Shown one piece after another: positions 21,440 through 35,100 of a stretch of 64,000 nucleotides of DNA. The notes below the pieces were generated by a model. The model had not been told where the DNA came from and did not search any database. It saw nothing but the letters and a program-made list of their open reading frames with translations. This DNA is from Periplaneta americana (Eukaryota; Arthropoda; Insecta; Blattodea; Blattidae). The position numbers were made by a program, and so were the translations under genes. Position 1 is the first letter of the stretch; every line of letters starts with the position of its first letter. The stretch lies in the NCBI RefSeq assembly GCF_040183065.1, contig NC_091131.1:13902800-13966799 (forward strand), written 5' to 3'.

Positions 21440-22850
21440 ATAGACTGGTCGGTCAGAATACCATGGTAGGTCCTAATGTGATTAGATTTGTTTCTGTATA
21501 TGGTTAAGTGGACACGAAGTGACCTTCGCTACCTTCCATCAACATTTATTGTGTAACTTAAATGTAGTTTTATTGTATAATTTACTACACCGCGTTATGT
21601 CAGCTTGGTTTTCAGCTACTTGACCTATAGCGCATCAATAGGCGATCGCTGTATTTCGATCCCGGCATATTAATGTCGTTGATTGGTGTTCACACAGTAA
21701 GTTGTCAATTTTCTCACGTTCAGTCAGAAAGTTTCACTTTTAAGACAGACTATTCTGATTTAATTACAGGATATAGTAAAAGTTTCGTAAGTGGTGTAGT
21801 GAATTCTGCGTTACATTAAAGACACATCGGGTATATAGTACGCCGAACACATGTAATTCAACAGATAAGGATGTAAACAAACACGTCGTCGCTGCGTGTT
21901 CGTGGAGTACAGTCAACTGCCGACATTCTGAAGCTATGCTAGTAAACACATGCTTGAGCCGTGATGTTCATTTTCGTCGTGATCTTTGCAGTGAATAATA
22001 ACGTGCATTCATAAGTTACGGAACTTGAACATATGCGGATGTCGCTTGAAATGATTTTATATTGCAAGAAATTCTTTCAATAGCACATGACGTTATTGGT
22101 GTATGATATAGTACAAGATGTCACTATTGTTTGATTTTGTTTTCGTGTTTCATTAGGATGTTGCATGAAGCTCATCACTGAAAACTCGCTAATTTTCTAT
22201 GTAACTTTTCCATAAATTCCCTAGAATGTATATTATTCAATTTATTCATTGGGATGCTGGCACTGAGCATCATGATAGGCTGCATAAATCCATGCTAAAC
22301 GTCAAGTTCATATATTCATAATTTTCAGATTTTGATATGGATTACGTTCAACAAAATTTTTGTGCCTTTTGGTATTGCAGTGTTTTTCAGTGCACTGTTT
22401 TTTTTATCACTTTTACGTTTGTTTTACACAATTTAATGTTGTTGTAAATATTAGTTCAAATATTCTCAACTTTGCCCTCCAATATTACACGCTTGAGCGT
22501 CTTACCTAAAGTATTTTACCTCCGCAATGAACCTTCAATCAGCCACAAAGATGCAGTTATTTAAATAATACAACTAGATAAGACTACTCAGTAGGACTGC
22601 GTCCCGATTTTGACCTTCAAGAGAAAGAGGACATAGGATCCGTAACTATTTTGTTTACGAACGTACTTGTACCTGCTCTATGACGTCACATATACTTCAA
22701 ATCAGGCAACTTCATTCCAGTTTATAGGTAGCTGAAATACGGAGGCTACTGAAAACGTAGCTCGTCTTTTATACCCCACACATCACTTCAGCATAGTTTT
22801 ACTATTAGGGATGATAGATGTCGGGAAGAAATTAAAGCAGAATAAATATG
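21440..22850. other. intergenic, nothing recognised
   Basis: AT-rich DNA without conserved coding frames, terminal repeats or matches to other parts of the window that I could detect. Confidence 0.4.
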
Positions 22851-22857
22851 AGAAATG

Positions 22858-23750
22858 CCTGTCATCATTCGGTTGAGAAGATTTTATCATCCAGTCTGCT
22901 GTCAAAAAATCTGAAAGTTAGAATTTATAAAACAGTTTGAGATGGGCAGGGCATGTAGCACGTATGGGCGAATCCAGAAATGCATGTAGAGTGTTAGTTG
23001 GGAGACCGGAGGGAAAAAAACCTTTAGGGAGGCCGAGACGTAGATGGGAAGATATTAAAATGGATTTGAGGGAGGTGGGATATGATGATAGAGACTGGAT
23101 TAATCTTGCACAGAATAGGGGCCGATGGCGGGCTTATGTGAGGGCGGCAATGAACCTTCGGGTTCCTTAAAAGCCATTTGTAAGTAAGTTATATTACCGG
23201 TTGTTCTTTATGGTTGTGAAACTTGGACTCTCACTTAGAGAGAGGAACATAGGTTAAGGGTGTTTGACAATAAGGTGGGGATATAGAGACTGGATTAATC
23301 TTGCACAGGATAGGGACCGATGGCGGGCTTATGTGAGGGCGTAATGAACCTTCGGGTTCCTTAAAAGCCATTTGTAAGTAAGTAAGTAAGTTATATTACC
23401 GGTTGTTCTTTATGGTTGTGAAACTTGGACTCTCACTTAGAGAGAGGAACATAGGTTAAGGATGTTTGAGAATAAGGTGGGGATAAAAGGGATGAAGTTA
23501 CAGGAGAATGGAGAAAGTTACACAACACAGAACTGCACACATTGTATTCTTCACCTGACATAATTAGGAACATTAAATCCAGACGTTTGAGATGGGCAGG
23601 GCATATAGCACGTATGGATGAATCCAGAAATGCATATAGAGTGTTAGTTGGAAGGCCCGAGGGAAAAAGACCTTTGGGGAGCCCGAGACGTAGATGGAAA
23701 GATATTAAAATGGCGGCAATGAACGTCCAGGTTCTTTAAAAGCCAGTAAG
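22858..23750 (+). pseudogene. three head-to-tail, internally deleted RTE-type LINE tails
   Basis: Segment 1 (22858-23185) joins VRIYKTV directly to LRWAGHVARMGESRNACR, skipping the intervening region. Segment 2 (about 23186-23390) and segment 3 (about 23390-23750) both restart at TTATATTACCGGTTGTTCTT and share the deletion after AATAAGGTGGGGAT. Each of the first two ends in TAAGTAAGT. The shared breakpoint implies tandem duplication of an already deleted copy rather than three insertions. Confidence 0.75.
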
Positions 23751-23924
23751 TACGGATGATAGATTAAATGAGGTGGAAGTGGGGAGTGTTGGTGGAATGG
23801 TAGGATAAACGGGAGTATCCTGAGAAAAATCCTCTACAACTCCTGTTTTGTCCATAAATTTCACCCAGATTTGACCGGGGATCGAACCCGGCCCGATATG
23901 ATAGATGGCGAGCCCGCTAGTTTT

Positions 23925-24172
23925 ATTTATTTTAGTAGGTTATTTTACGACGTTTTATCAACATCTTAGGTTATTTAATGTCTGAATGAGATGAAGGTGA
24001 TAATGCCGGTGAAATGAGTCCGGTGTCCAGCACCGCAAGTTACTCATATTGGGTTGAGGAAAAACCCAGGAAAAAACCTCGACCAGGTAACTTGCCCCGA
24101 CCAGGAATCGAACCTGGGGCACCTGGTTTCGCGGCCAGACGCGTTAACCGTTACTCCACAGGTGTGGACGCC
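23925..24172 (-). mobile_element. tRNA-derived SINE
   Basis: On the minus strand the head reads GTTAACGCGTCTGGCCGCGA and has the B box GGTTCGATTCCTGG, followed by the body (CAACCCAATATGAGTAACTT; CATTTCACCGGCATTATCAC) and a tail ACGTCGTAAAATAACCTAC. A plus-strand copy is at 36440-36680. Confidence 0.8.
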
Positions 24173-24214
24173 AGCGCGCTATCACTGTATCTAAATTTTC
24201 CATTCGGAACCTAG

Positions 24215-24659
24215 AAGTTTTTAATTCTCGACTCACAAATTGTAAAGCCGGTAGATACTAACGGTGGGAAGAAAGCTAGTTAATGATTCTTTGACCTCTG
24301 TGATAATTTATAAACTGTCTTTCATGTTCGGCTGGTGACGGAACGTCTTGGACAGTTTTCTTAAGACTTTGTCAGTCAATCAATTTCCTCAAAGAGAGAT
24401 CAAAGAAATGTCTCTTGACACTCCGTGTAATCATCTTCTATTAATGCTGACAAATTGACCTCACCCCACGTAGTAACGCGATGTAAAAGACTTCTCCGCT
24501 TCACTTCCAAGTGCTTCAGCTCATTTTACGTGTGTCTAATGAACATCATAATAATTATCGAAGTAATAAAAATACTTCACGTATAACTTCATTTACAGAT
24601 TTCAGAAATTTTTATTTCAGTAAAAGGAATAAATATTTGTATACAGTCACCAGTTAGAA
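24215..24659 (+). promoter_or_regulatory. 5' flank of gene B
   Basis: Between a SINE and the start codon. AT-rich (TAATAAAAATACTTCACG near 24566; AAATATTTGTATACAG near 24632). I cannot name a TATA box or initiator with confidence, so the promoter position is an inference from the gene start. Confidence 0.25.
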
Positions 24660-24819
24660 ATGCTGCTTCTGGTCACAAGGATCTGTTTAAAGCTCGTTGT
24701 GGTAGTCGCTTCCGCTGCTGGTGCCCCTTTAGTTCAAACTACGCTCTCCCTCATCACGTCATTCTTACAGCAAAACCACGTGTCTTCGGCCGTTGTTGCG
24801 TCTTGTTGGTCTGCATCTG
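24660..24819 (+). CDS. Ir75: gene B exon 1: signal peptide and CWS motif
   Basis: Starts at ATG 24660 with a hydrophobic leader (MLLLVTRICLKLVVVVASA) and continues to VSSAVVASCWSAS, ending in phase 1 before GTACGT. No in-frame ATG lies just upstream. The SCWS block aligns with SCWSTS at the same place in gene C exon 1. Confidence 0.85.
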
Positions 24820-26708
24820 GTACGTAATACAACTCCATTTAAACAGTAAGTTTTCCTCGGTAATGTAGTGAAGACTGGCAGCCAATAAATCCGTAGTACA
24901 TCCTTATAAGAGAGATGAAACTGGGTATCCCGTATCGTACATTCAGGACAAAATTAGCCAGCAAGCTAATCATTGGTCATGCTGTGATTATCTGTTTGAA
25001 TATAAGTTCCACACGCCAAAATTTCAATTAATCAAAGGCTCAATCTAATGAAAAATGATGTGTTGAGAATATCGGCTATTCTAATACAGTAGAACCTCTA
25101 TTATCCGTGGTAATGAAGGGAATGGACTGAACGGTTAATCGAAAAAATTGGATAATCCGTACCATGAAAGATTTTGTAATTTCCTCCATGGTCTTGTATT
25201 TAACTCGCTAGGTAGTGGATCAAAAGTTCACTACTTTAAATCTGGTTGTAAACGACGGGTTTTTAAAGGACAAGGAAGCCCTTTGTAATGACTGTCTCAG
25301 GAAAGACAGGAATAAAAGAGGTCTCATGTTGTTGATTTACATACTTTTTTACTCTTTATCCTTGTTTTTTTTATTAAATCGCGCAGTTGTTACTCCAATC
25401 TCGTATTCTGATGCCAGATGAGTCACAGTTTTTCTTTCTCAAACCATTCAATTATCTCGATTTTTTTTTCGATACTTAGCACAACACGTTTTCTGTTAAC
25501 ACCCGTGGAAGACATTTTATATACAAGTTATATTATAGAATGGCAATTCGAACAGTAGACAATCCTGTGTGACGATAAAGGCTTGTAATAACACACTACA
25601 GCGAAAACATTATATATGTAGAACCTACTAACATAGGCTAGTATATACAGTCACGAAGCTTGAGTTGTGAGGGTACTAGGAACAATAGACCGTGTCGGTA
25701 CTATTTCGTATTGTCCGTAATGAGGCAGTAGTAGCGATAGTAGCGATCCTAGTGGTTAGCAACTATCTATGGATGCATATTCACTACGTATTGAGCTTCG
25801 CGACTGTGTACACTAGATTGTGCTACTAATATGCAAATCACAGAAACCTGCAGAAAAGTGTATTCTATTATCCATGTGTTAAAAAGGATAATTGTTCATC
25901 TTCCCTTTGCTTAAAAAGTCCCTTGTGCAGACGCTTGTATTTCCCTATTTTGACTACGCTGACATTTTACTGACTGACCTTTCCAGCGACAACAAAACGA
26001 AACTTCAACGTGCTCATAATTTGTGTGTACGTTTTGTAAGCAATGTTCGTAAATATGATCATATTACCTCATCCCTGGAAGCAATAGGTTGGCTTAAACT
26101 AGATAAGAAAAGAAATTTACATTCACTTCTCTTTCTCTTCGAAATCTTGAACTCTTCTATTCCTTCGTACCTGTCGTCTCGCTTCACTTACCTTTCTTCC
26201 CACCACAATCTGAACACACGCTCTCGCCATGAAAAAATACTAACAATACCATTCCATCACACCTCCTCATACTCATCTTCATTCACAATAGCCCTGCCAA
26301 GACTCTGGAATTCGCTACCTGCTAGCATCAGGGACAGTCGAAATAAAATTCAATTCAAACGCAAACTTACTAGGCACTTGGTCAGTAATTGAGACCCGTT
26401 CAGACATGGTTTCTTGTAAATAGTTCTCTTAATCTATCACAAAATATTTCAATATCCGGTAATTTCATCACTATACAATTTTGTTATTGTAGGTTTAATT
26501 TGTAATTAAGTAAATACAAAAATATTCTTTGGTCTTAGCTTCTATGATAAAATGTCTAGCTTTCATTAATCAGGTATTCTTGTCGCACTTTAATTTTATT
26601 GTAATTGTAATTGTAAATTTAATATTAATTGTAATTTTATTGTTCATATTATAGTTGTAATCCCCTGGTAGAGAGGCAGAGAAGGCCTGACGGCCTTATC
26701 TCTGCCAG

Positions 26709-26741
<33 letters not shown>

Positions 26742-29071
26742 ATATTACTACTACTACTACTGCTACTACTACTACTACTACTACTACTAATACTACTACT
26801 ACTAATATGATATACAAAACAGTACTTTATATAAGTTATTTATTTCTGAAGAAAAAAAAGCGCGAGATATAGACAGTCGGATAATCCGCCAATCGGTTAA
26901 TAGGGTGGCGGATAATCGGGGTTCTACTGTAGTCTCCGTTTCCCTGTGAATAATGGTGAAAACCCCAGATCGCTATGATAATTTACAGATGAAAAGTTCA
27001 AACTAACCCAAGCAAAAAAGCTCTACTATCCATTGGTCCGCAAATTAACCGTTGCAGAGATAATGCACATTATCTGTTAAGATTCCTAACTAAGAGCAGA
27101 CATACAGACATCCCTAACTGAATTCTACTTACAGCAGGTGTTCAAAATGCTGTCCATGCATCTGTACACAGCGTTGTGCTCTTCTCTGTAGTGAGCAGCG
27201 AAACCTCTCGGGCAGTCTTTGATCATCCCTTACTTGCTGAAAGGCACATTCAATCATAAACCGCAATTCCTGAAGTATGTTAATCTCACAAGTGTAAACT
27301 AGGAATTTTACACGACCCTAAACAGGAATCTAATCGAATTTAAGTCCGGTGACCTAGGAGGCCACGGCACTGCCCCTCCCTCTGCCTAACACAATATCGC
27401 ACGAAGCGGTTAATTCGCGGACTAATGTTTATCAGAGCTGTTTTGCTTCTTTGAGTTTGTACTTTTCATCTCTAAATTATTGACCATCACTTTTGAAACA
27501 CTCTGTATTACGTCTTTATTTAAGTGAAATCAGCGTCACTTAATTCGCATATGTTTCTTACAAGAAATAACTGATTGATAATAAGGGTGTTCAAAACATA
27601 GAGAATATAAATACGGTGTACTGATAGTTGTTATTGAATTTAATGTCGTTACGCCTTTTGTTCCAGAGAAGGTACGGCTGAACAAACACCTGTCAAGGAG
27701 CAACATCATGTCGTCATTCCAAGACCCTGGCGCTGATGTTAACGTCTCACTCTTGCTGAAGTCTGAATACTTTCATACTGGAGTCGTTATAGACCTTGAG
27801 TGTAAAGGCAGTATTGATTTCATGTCAGCTGTAAGTGTCTACATTTTATTTATTTTCTTAACATATTTCAAATATTGAGAATCGTAATAAGTATGATGAT
27901 AACTATCATCATCATCATCTCCTCCTCCTCCTCCTCCTTACGAAATTTGAACACGTTAGTCTAATTTTGAATTCATTTTAGTATTCAACGTAGTGCAAGA
28001 TTACAGCTCAAGACAGCACAGTTTTAAATAAAATAATCTGTGGTAAGAAGTAGAAATATTCCTACTCTGGATATATTTTATGTTCTTCAAAAAAAATTAA
28101 TTTCCTTTTTATGTTGGGAACATTGCCGTTTTTTGTTATTTTCTTCAATTATTATTCAAAAGACGCGCGTAATATTACATTACGCAACGAGCCTTTAATG
28201 GTAGTAATTAAGACGCGAGGATGTTTATGAAACGAGCGCAACCGAGTTTCATAATTTTCATACGAGCGTCTTAATTACCATTATAGGCAAGTTTCATACG
28301 ACTTTTTATGCTCGACCATATTTCTAACTTGAAATTATTCATAACTATTCATGTTATTGTTATGTGAGTGCAATAGCCTACATCATAAATTGTGAGATGT
28401 GAGCGGACGCGAAAATATTGATTTTTTTTCCGGGAAACGAATGTCGACGACCTTGATATAATCTAGAGAGTAAGATGAACATTAGTCTTGATATAACCTT
28501 GAAATTGAATTCGACATTGAAAAACGAGATGACAAATTGAATTTATTTGAATATTATTTACAATTAACGATAATTATTATAGTAACAGAACATAACCTTC
28601 TGCGACAGTATTGGATTTCCAGCCTCCGTGAAGTTTTCGATACTTGTCTTTCTATTGCATATCCGAGAATAATCGTAAACCTGAACTTTGATGAATAGGT
28701 GTAATTTAATGACATGCATTAAAGGACTGCTACCAGGTGTATAATTACTACATTTCGGCATGGTCGAGCATAAAATAAATAAATTGAATATGCAGGCAAA
28801 TAAGGTGAAGGATTATAACTTTATTATGCAACAGTCACTGGAATTAATATTTATTATTTATTGATTTTGTTTAAAAGCTTTGATTCAGTGACTAGAAAAA
28901 TATCCATAAATTTATTTAATAAATTAAATTACATCCATAAATTTCTTAGACATCACAATAACAAAAACAGACAACAAACCTAAGTTAAAAATATGCAGGA
29001 AACCTACTACTACGGCAAAACACACAAATAACACCTCCAATCACCCCACTCAACACAAACACGCAACATTT

Positions 29072-29104
<33 letters not shown>

Positions 29105-32100
29105 AGCTCTGGCTGCACATGTGCCATGTAATAAAATATCCCGTGCCGCACTTAGACATTTTTGTGTGATTATCATTTCGTCTGTTAATATTACTGTATC
29201 TCCTTTTTATATTGGTTGTATTTTATTTCTATTTCTACTAGTGGCTTGTGCAGCAAATGCTGCTGCAAACTAAGTTCGTTAGATGTTCAAATAAAAATGT
29301 TTCAGATTTATTTTCAATAAAGAATACTTGTCTTTTTGATAGTTATTTGCTTCCATAATAATGAAACATACTCCCTCTGAATGGATTTTTTTATGCCAAA
29401 TACTTTTTCTTGAAACTATCCAACTTCAGTTTTTGAGTTTCAACTCGAAAACGCAAGTATCAATGTCAGGACGATAGCAGTAGCTATTTCAGGTCATTGT
29501 GGATTGTAGGCAACAGTTAAAAAAATGTCAGGTTTGCTAAGCTTTCGAATAATAGCATTTTCGTATAGCTGCTGCATGTAGAACTTGAAATGTAGAGCGT
29601 AAAATCATTTTATCCTACTAAGAGATCTTGCTGAAATGATCTGGAGACTACATTTTCTAGCCCTCTTATTTTATCAGTAAGTAATACCTTTTGATCTTTC
29701 CTTAGGAACTGTAATTTTTGCGCTCTCTCGAGCCAATACTGAAGACAATGACACATATCAATATCTACACTACACCGCCATTAAGTATATGAAAAAGACC
29801 CAATCCCACTGGGTTAATAAGTATAAAAATATTTGATTTTTAATAACAATATTATTATCTTACTTAAGTTTTGTAGTTATATATAGCAGTCACTCAGTAA
29901 ATTATAGAAACGAAGAACTAAATTAAGATATTCTCTACATTTACTTACATAACCTGAAAACGTTTCACTTTCAAGCCATCAATATAGCATCAATATTATG
30001 TACAATTAATGAAGAATAGACGCATCATGATATTAACTACAATAATATTTAATTTCTAATGGTAATAATGTCATTAAACCACCTCAAGTTTCGTAGATTT
30101 GAATATCCAATACACAGCTGTACTCAGAAAATTATACACTGCAGAATCAGTTTTTAATAAAAAATTGAATTGAGCTCTAAATATGTCGGCAATCCTGCAG
30201 GTCATGGCCTTCGTGTAATAGCCTATTGTTTATTGTAGTGTGTGTTTTGTTCTGAAATTCAATGAAGTCGGCCGTGAATCAATAAAATTAGTTCTGAAAA
30301 CTGACAACAGATGGATTTTGGAAAATAGGAAAATTATGTACGAAAATTGACATTTCACTGAAAACTACTATATTTCCGAAAAACTTTGGATGCCAGGCAT
30401 GAAAATGAGGGGTCACTCATTAAAATCCGTTCAGCCGTTTTCCCGTAATGTCCATTACCAGTTCAAATTATATATATAGATAGTTGTAATTATATTCTGT
30501 ACTAGTGGCTTGTGCAGCAAATACTGCAAACTAAGTTCATTAGAAGTTCAAATTAAAATTTTTCAAATTTATTTCCAATGAAGAATACCAGACATTTTGA
30601 AAGATATTTGCTTCCATAATAGTGAAACATGCTCCCTCTGAATGCTTTTTATGCCAAATACTTTTCCTTGAACCTATCCACCTTCAGTTCTTGAGTTTCA
30701 ATGCGAAAACGCAACTAACAATGTTTGAACGATCAGGGAATTTTTCATGTGGGAGTAATGCAGTAGCTATTTCAGGTCATTGCGGATTATAGGTGAGATT
30801 AAGAAAATTTCAGGTTCGATTATACCAAAAGAAATATGAAATTAATTTTGATTTAGTTTTAAGACGCAGCTAAAATAGGAAGCATGACTCATTACTACCT
30901 AGGAAAATTAGAGAATCACACATATAAACATCTACATCACACTGTCATTAAATATATGAAAAAACCTACATCACTTGACTAATAACTATAAAAATATTTC
31001 ATTTTTAATAACAATATTGTTACCTTACGTAAGTCTTATAATTTTCAATAACAATATATATAGCTGTTACTCAGTAAATTATAGAAATAAAGATCTAATT
31101 TAAAATATTCTTTCTCTGCGTCTACTTAGGCCTACATAAAACCTCAAAAGGTTTCACTTTCATATCACCAATATAGCATTAATGTGTGTAATTAGTGGAA
31201 AATAGGTCTACTCACATAATATTGCGTTAACTATAATAATATTTCATTTTAATGGTAATAATCTCATCAAACATTCTTAAGTTTTGTAGTTCTTAATATC
31301 CAATACACAGCTGTACTCGGAAAACTACAGACCAGAGAATCAGACATGTAAATTATTTTCATACACCATCTGAACTCTAAATATGTCAGTAATCCTGCAG
31401 ATCATGGCCTTCGTGTAATATTGTTTATTGTAGTGTGTGTTTTGCTTTATTCTGAAAAGCCATATTTTTCAAAACCTACGACAGATGGATTTTGGAAAAT
31501 AGGAAAATGATGTAGGAAACTTGACATTTCACTGAAAACTAATATTTTTCTGAAAAGCTTTGGGTTCCAAGCTTCAAAATGAAGAGTCATTTATTAAAAT
31601 ACGTTCAGCCGTTTTCACGTAATTTCCATTACCAGTTCAAATTATATATATATATTCTGTATATTTAAATTTAAATAATAAATAAATAAAAATAAATATA
31701 CTTGGACGGTCCCCCAAATAAAGAATTTGCAATATTTTAACATGTTAATGACCAACTCTGCTTATTGTGCGCAGGCTGAAAAGAGTAACCACTTGAAATT
31801 GCTGCATCAGTGGCTGGTGCTAGCGATGACTTACAAGCCAGCTCCACAAGGGGAAGAAGACCAGCTGACCTTGGCCCTAGAGCCACTCACACTGCCCGTG
31901 GACAATCAGCTGATGGTCGCACGTCCAGGATCTCATCCAGAACAAATTCTACTGCAGGAGATGTACAGACTGGCACCTCACTTACCCATCATAACCACAC
32001 CTCTAGTGTCTTGGTCTCCAGGTCAGCTACTGCCAGACAGAGTTTCAAGACAAGACTACCACGGAATTATATTGAATTCTGCCTTAGTGGTGAGTGGTTA

Positions 32101-35100
32101 AAGTTATAGAATAAATTTAGATGTTTAAAGTAAAAAAAAGAAAATTGATTTAAAAATATTTATGGTAGTAAATTGTGAAAAGAAGCAGATAAATAAGTTT
32201 TAAAATCTTAATGGTTATTACGATTGGTTTAAACATGCACTGAAACCAGACGTAAGTGCAAGTTTGAACCAATAAATTATTAAGATTTGCGATAAATTAA
32301 TTAGTTTAGGAAATTGTATATTAATTATGTATAACTATTTTTGTATATAAATATTTTTTTAATTTTTTAAGTTTTGTACGCCATGTATTGTGGGTCACTA
32401 TCACCACGGCATGGCGCGTCCTCAGGTTGCGGATAGAGGAGACGGCCCCCAGATATGGAGGGTAGCTGCGAATATATTGAATAAGCAGTCGTGGACAGCC
32501 GATAAGGGGTGGTCCTCCAGCTTGGGGGTTGGGCGAAGGGCTAACAACCCATCACCGTAAAAAACAGCTTGTTACGAATCCCTACAATAAGCCTCGGAAT
32601 AGGACTGATTCTCTGGCACGACCTTTGAGATGGGCAGGGCATGTAGCACGTATGGGCGAATCCAGAAATGCATACAGAGTGTTAGTTGGGAGACCGGAGG
32701 GAAAAAGACCTTTAGGGAGGCCGAGACGTAGATGGGAGGATAATATTAAAATGGATTTGAGGGAGGTGGGATATGATGATAGAGACTGGATTAATCTTGC
32801 ACAGGATAGGGACCAATGGCGGGCTTATGTGAGGGCGGCAATGAACCTTCGGGTTCCTTAAAATCCATTTGTAAGTAAGTAAGTATTAAGTTTTGTACTT
32901 TTGTGAACTAATATCAATAAATCTATCAATCTATCATAAGTCCGTAAGAAATTCACCACAAATAAACTAAGCAACGGATATACATTTTATTACACAGAAA
33001 TGTAGGTAAACTCTCCAAGGTTTTTCTTTACACATCTCACAAATTCTCGTACGGTAGACATCTAGTCGATAAACCATTTCATCTCACACACGTGTCACTA
33101 TATCACGATCAATCAGTGCCACAGCCGCGGTGATACGGTCGCGAATTTCCTCAAGGTTAGCGAGGAATGGTGATACAGAAACAATGTCCTTCACAAACCT
33201 TCACAAGAAAAAATTGCAAGGTATTAAATCAGGTGACCCTGGTGGCCACCCCATTAAGGAGTTATCTTATTGTCCACAGCGCCCTATCCAACGTAGTGAT
33301 AATTGTGAATTTGAAGTACAAAATTTTGGATCGTTGCATGTGTTTCGTTACAGGCAAGAGACGAACCTCTGGAGAACTTCCGGAATTTATACACCAAGGA
33401 TAAGAACACCGTAGACAAGTGCAGCTACGAGCTTACGTCACTCATCTCAGAGATGCTTAATTTCACGTAAGTCATATAATCATGATCTGTCCTGCTTCTA
33501 GGTTAATCGTATTCTGTTATTTTCTTTTATAGTGCGAATATTTGTCCTTTTGTATTCACTGTGTTGTAAACAGCTCTATTTTTAACGTTGAATAAAACTG
33601 TTATTCGCGAATTAGGGCTACTAGGATGGAAGGGGTAGATTCCCAATTAACACTGATGTAGCGCCTTGTTTGAATTGTTCCTTGTCTCTGTATTACTCTC
33701 TTGCATATTACTGTGTTGTAGGCCTGCTCCTGTTTATTGTCATTCCATTCTCTATGCTACTCTGTTCTAGTATCTTGTAATTAAATTCTTCTATGAGACT
33801 TTACATCTCATTTAAAGAATAAACGCAGCTGCTTGAACCTGGTGTTATGTTTGCCGTAGCATGAACATAACCATTGTAGACGCGTGGGGCTACCCCAAGA
33901 AGGGCACCGACTGCTACGACGGCGTAGTGGGGGCCTTGCAGTGTGGCCACTGCGTCATCAGCGCCTCGGGCATCTTCTACAAAAACAGCCGCTGGGACAG
34001 ACTGGACTACGCCGGGGAGTCTTCCTCCTACAAGTGAGTCGCAACTTTCATAACTTGAAAAGTACTGCCTGATTATTCGAAAAGTCGGAAAATCTGTCAC
34101 GAACACACATGTTATGTTATATTACAATTTGATTATTGTTGTTGCTGTTGTTGTTGTTGTTGTTTACTCAGCTGTCCGAAGACAGGTCTGAACCTCACAA
34201 GTGATACCAATTTGACATCACTCATGAGCAGGCTTCGAGACTTCGGACCCGATAGAGCAGTTCAGTGGGAAATCCGCATAACTGCGTACTGAGTATAGTG
34301 GTAAAGCGTACAGTGGGTGGGGGTACTGTAGAATGAATGCCAACAAATACGCAAAGGAAAACGCTCTGGATTTGAAGGTTCTGGCGAATAATTTGGTTTT
34401 CACACAAATATATTTTCAAATTGTGCCTGAAACTATTACACGGTTAGAAAAGTCAGAGCAAGAGATGCCGAAGCCCGCGAATTAGTTGAGGAAATGACAC
34501 AGAGAATTAATGAGACACCAAGTACACCGGTTACTGAACGTCTAAAACAGAAGTGAAATCAATTTTATGTAAAAATAACGGATATGGAGCATTGTGTAAT
34601 ATAAACAGAAAATTAGTGGACATAGAATCACCCGAGAATAAACGACTGCCTCTTAGAGACTGCAATGATGTTAGGTTTCTTCGTTTTGCTCCTGTGACGT
34701 CATGCGACGTAGAACGCAGCTTTTCACAGTACAAACTGTGTTTGGCAGATGACCGAAAAAGATTTACGTTTGAGACACTGAGAATGTATCTTGTAGTACA
34801 TTGCAATTCGGTACTGTAACTGCACTACCTAATGACGACCAATAGGATAAATGAAGAAATTAAATTGCTACATGCTTATTTCCACCATTAACACTGTGTA
34901 TAATTAAACAGAAATGCTTATAAAAGACAGGAGAATAAATGCTTTTCACATTCTTTGACATTGTCATTGTGTAATGTATATCTACTTTCAGAATGTGCAT
35001 ATGTGTCTGTTTCCCCATACTACCGTACTCTACTCTAAATAGCAACGTTATTACCTCAACACGTCTCTACCTTTCACTACCTGCAGCGAGTCAACAACCT

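Larger units (their letters stand above)
25087..26929 (-). mobile_element. pogo/Tigger-like DNA transposon relic in intron 1 of gene B
   Basis: TA duplications flank the ends (25085-25086; 26930-26931). Terminal inverted repeats are CAGTAGAACCTCTATTATCC and (right end, reversed) CAGTAGAACCCCGATTATCC. It is interrupted by a MITE (25648-25806) and a LINE tail (25888-26750). A decayed DNA-binding domain is in the left part. Confidence 0.85.

Noticed and set aside
24100-24172. A minus-strand tRNA gene
   Set aside because: Good A and B boxes, but followed by the conserved SINE body that is also present at 36440, so it is a SINE head.
26960-27110. An additional receptor exon between exons 1 and 2 of gene B
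   Set aside because: No frame with IR75 similarity, and exon 1 joins exon 2 directly in phase, as in gene C.
27708-27710. Met in exon 2 (NIMSSF) as the protein start of gene B
   Set aside because: A better exon 1 with signal peptide and CWS motif at 24660 joins in phase, and gene C shows the same two-exon layout.
31727-31774. Start codon at 31727 for exon 3 of gene B
   Set aside because: A CAG acceptor at 31772-31774 and homology beginning at AEKSNH show that the upstream codons are intronic.
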